Positions 62,576 through 64,000 of a DNA stretch of 64,000 nucleotides are shown piece after piece. The stretch spans positions 186,001 through 250,000 of the forward strand of contig NZ_ANBA01000013.1 of NCBI RefSeq assembly GCF_000341085.1. The letters are read 5' to 3'. The notes under the pieces are model-generated. The model was not told where the DNA came from. It worked only from the letters and a program-made list of their open reading frames with translations, and did not search any database. Source of the stretch: Nocardiopsis ganjiahuensis DSM 45031 (GTDB lineage: Bacteria; Actinomycetota; Actinomycetes; Streptosporangiales; Streptosporangiaceae). Numbering within the stretch: position 1 is the stretch's first letter; each line of letters begins with the position of its first letter. Made by a program: the position numbers and the translations under genes.

Positions 62576-62607
62576 TGTGGACAACGCCACCGCCCCGCTT
62601 GTCCACA
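62576..62607. promoter_or_regulatory. Two opposed DnaA-box-like sites
   Basis: TGTGGACAA (62576-62584) and TTGTCCACA (62599-62607) are exact copies of the actinomycete DnaA box TTGTCCACA in opposite orientation with a 14-nt spacer. They lie in the rarD/msrA divergent region. They also form a 9-bp stem, so a hairpin is the alternative reading. Confidence 0.5.
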
Positions 62608-62646
62608 GGCCCGGAACGGGCCCTGGGAAGCCCTGGACGGGGCGGA

Positions 62647-62652
62647 TAGCCT
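62647..62652 (+). promoter_or_regulatory. -10 element before msrA
   Basis: TAGCCT is 6 nt before the ATG at 62659; GGAAG between them could also serve as a ribosome site. Confidence 0.4.
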
Positions 62653-62658
62653 GGAAGC

Positions 62659-63324
<666 letters not shown>

Positions 63325-63496
63325 GCCGGACCGACCGCGACCGCACGGTACCGAGAACTTCCGCCACCGGGGCGCCGACCGAGGGAGTCCGACAGTACGG
63401 ACCCCGGGTCGACGCCCCGGTCGACGGTGGAAGGCATCGAGTCGTGTCCGGCGACCGGTACGACCTCGACTCGGGCGATACGGGGCCCGGGCCTGC

Positions 63497-64000
63497 TCAG
63501 ACGTCCTTCTCCGCCTCCGCCGGCACGTGGACGCCGTCGACGCGACGGGCCAGGTTCCAGGGGTTGTCCGCGTGCACCGGCGCGGGCTGGAGCGCGGCCG
63601 GGACGTTCTGGTAGACCACCGGCCGCAGGAAGCGCTCGATTGCCGCGGAGCCGACCGAGGTCGAGCGCCCGTCCGAGGTGGCCGGGAACGGGCCGCCGTG
63701 GACCATGGCGTCACCGACGTCCACACCGGTGGGCCAGCCGTTGACCAGGATCCTGCCCGCGCGCAGTTCGAGGGCCTCGAACAGCTCGCGTACGCCGTCC
63801 CCGGTGTCGGTCTCGGCGTCCAGGTGCACCGTGGCGGTGAGCTGCCCCTCCATGCCCTCGACCAGCGTCGGCAGCCGGTCGGCCGAACCGTAGCGGACGA
63901 CCAGGCAGACCGCGCCGAAGATCTCCTCCGCCAGGCCCGGTGCCTCGGCGAAGGTCGCGGCGTCGGTGGTGTACACGGCCGGCGCGGGGGCGTTCTGGCC
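63497..64000 (-). CDS. Aldehyde dehydrogenase, C-terminal part (2,5-dioxovalerate dehydrogenase type)
   Basis: The gene runs off the right edge; 167 C-terminal residues are visible. The end [56 protein letters not shown] is characteristic of NADP-dependent alpha-ketoglutarate semialdehyde dehydrogenases, which finish pentose or sugar-acid breakdown. [14 protein letters not shown] is the usual substrate-pocket strand. The catalytic Cys and cofactor domain lie outside the window. It converges on msrA across 172 bp with no clear terminator. Confidence 0.85.
   Translation of the reverse strand, partial: GQNAPAPAVYTTDAATFAEAPGLAEEIFGAVCLVVRYGSADRLPTLVEGMEGQLTATVHLDAETDTGDGVRELFEALELRAGRILVNGWPTGVDVGDAMVHGGPFPATSDGRSTSVGSAAIERFLRPVVYQNVPAALQPAPVHADNPWNLARRVDGVHVPAEAEKDV

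Overview
The window is GC-rich chromosomal DNA from a filamentous actinomycete. Lsr2, two small BldC-type regulators, a subtilisin-inhibitor-family protein, the AcuC/phosphatase/HTH cluster, the Resc (system II) cytochrome c maturation genes and a menaquinone/complex I block point to Actinomycetes. Codon usage and overall gene content fit the Streptosporangiales, with Nocardiopsis or a close relative the best guess; this is inference, because no rRNA or species marker is present. The sequence reads as ordinary core chromosome. I see no prophage, IS element, CRISPR array, tRNA or rRNA.

Layout. 1-4.3 kb holds NAD and CoA cofactor synthesis (an apparently fused nadB-nadC cut by the window edge, then coaX) and lysS. 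4.3-10.8 kb holds a long gene-poor stretch, a LuxR-type orphan regulator, an ArgA-type acetyltransferase, a small membrane protein, lsr2 and clpC. 10.8-17.5 kb holds a DUF3105 membrane protein, mutY and radA (DNA repair), a secreted SSI-type protease inhibitor, a secreted SGNH esterase and a secreted NlpC/P60 hydrolase. 17.6-24.5 kb holds a TIM-barrel isomerase, proC, a large unknown membrane protein behind a perfect CRP-type box, acuC, a phosphatase-like protein and a conserved HTH protein. 24.5-26.8 kb is a divergent pair, epoxide hydrolase and WYL regulator. 26.8-31 kb is the operon tlpA/ccsX-ccdA-resB-ccsB for cytochrome c maturation. 31-33.7 kb is a LacI-type repressor divergent from a secreted pectate lyase with a LacI operator between them. 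33.9-36.7 kb holds small membrane proteins, bldC and a secreted beta-propeller protein.

36.8-56.7 kb is a respiratory block: menG, menJ-like prenyl reductase, all fourteen nuoA-N genes and a polyprenyl diphosphate synthase. These genes make and tailor menaquinone, then build the NADH dehydrogenase that reduces it. A perfect Rex operator lies upstream of menJ and a near-perfect second one immediately upstream of nuoA, so NADH/NAD+ sensing by Rex is the predicted control. 56.8-64 kb holds a lipoprotein, a degenerate membrane-anchored Ser/Thr kinase homologue, two unknown Ala-rich secreted proteins, rarD divergent from msrA with a pair of DnaA-box-like sites between them, and the C-terminal part of an aldehyde dehydrogenase.

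A recurrent feature is a -10-like TANNNT hexamer 6-9 nt before the start codon with no Shine-Dalgarno sequence. I count nine such starts, which suggests frequent leaderless transcription.
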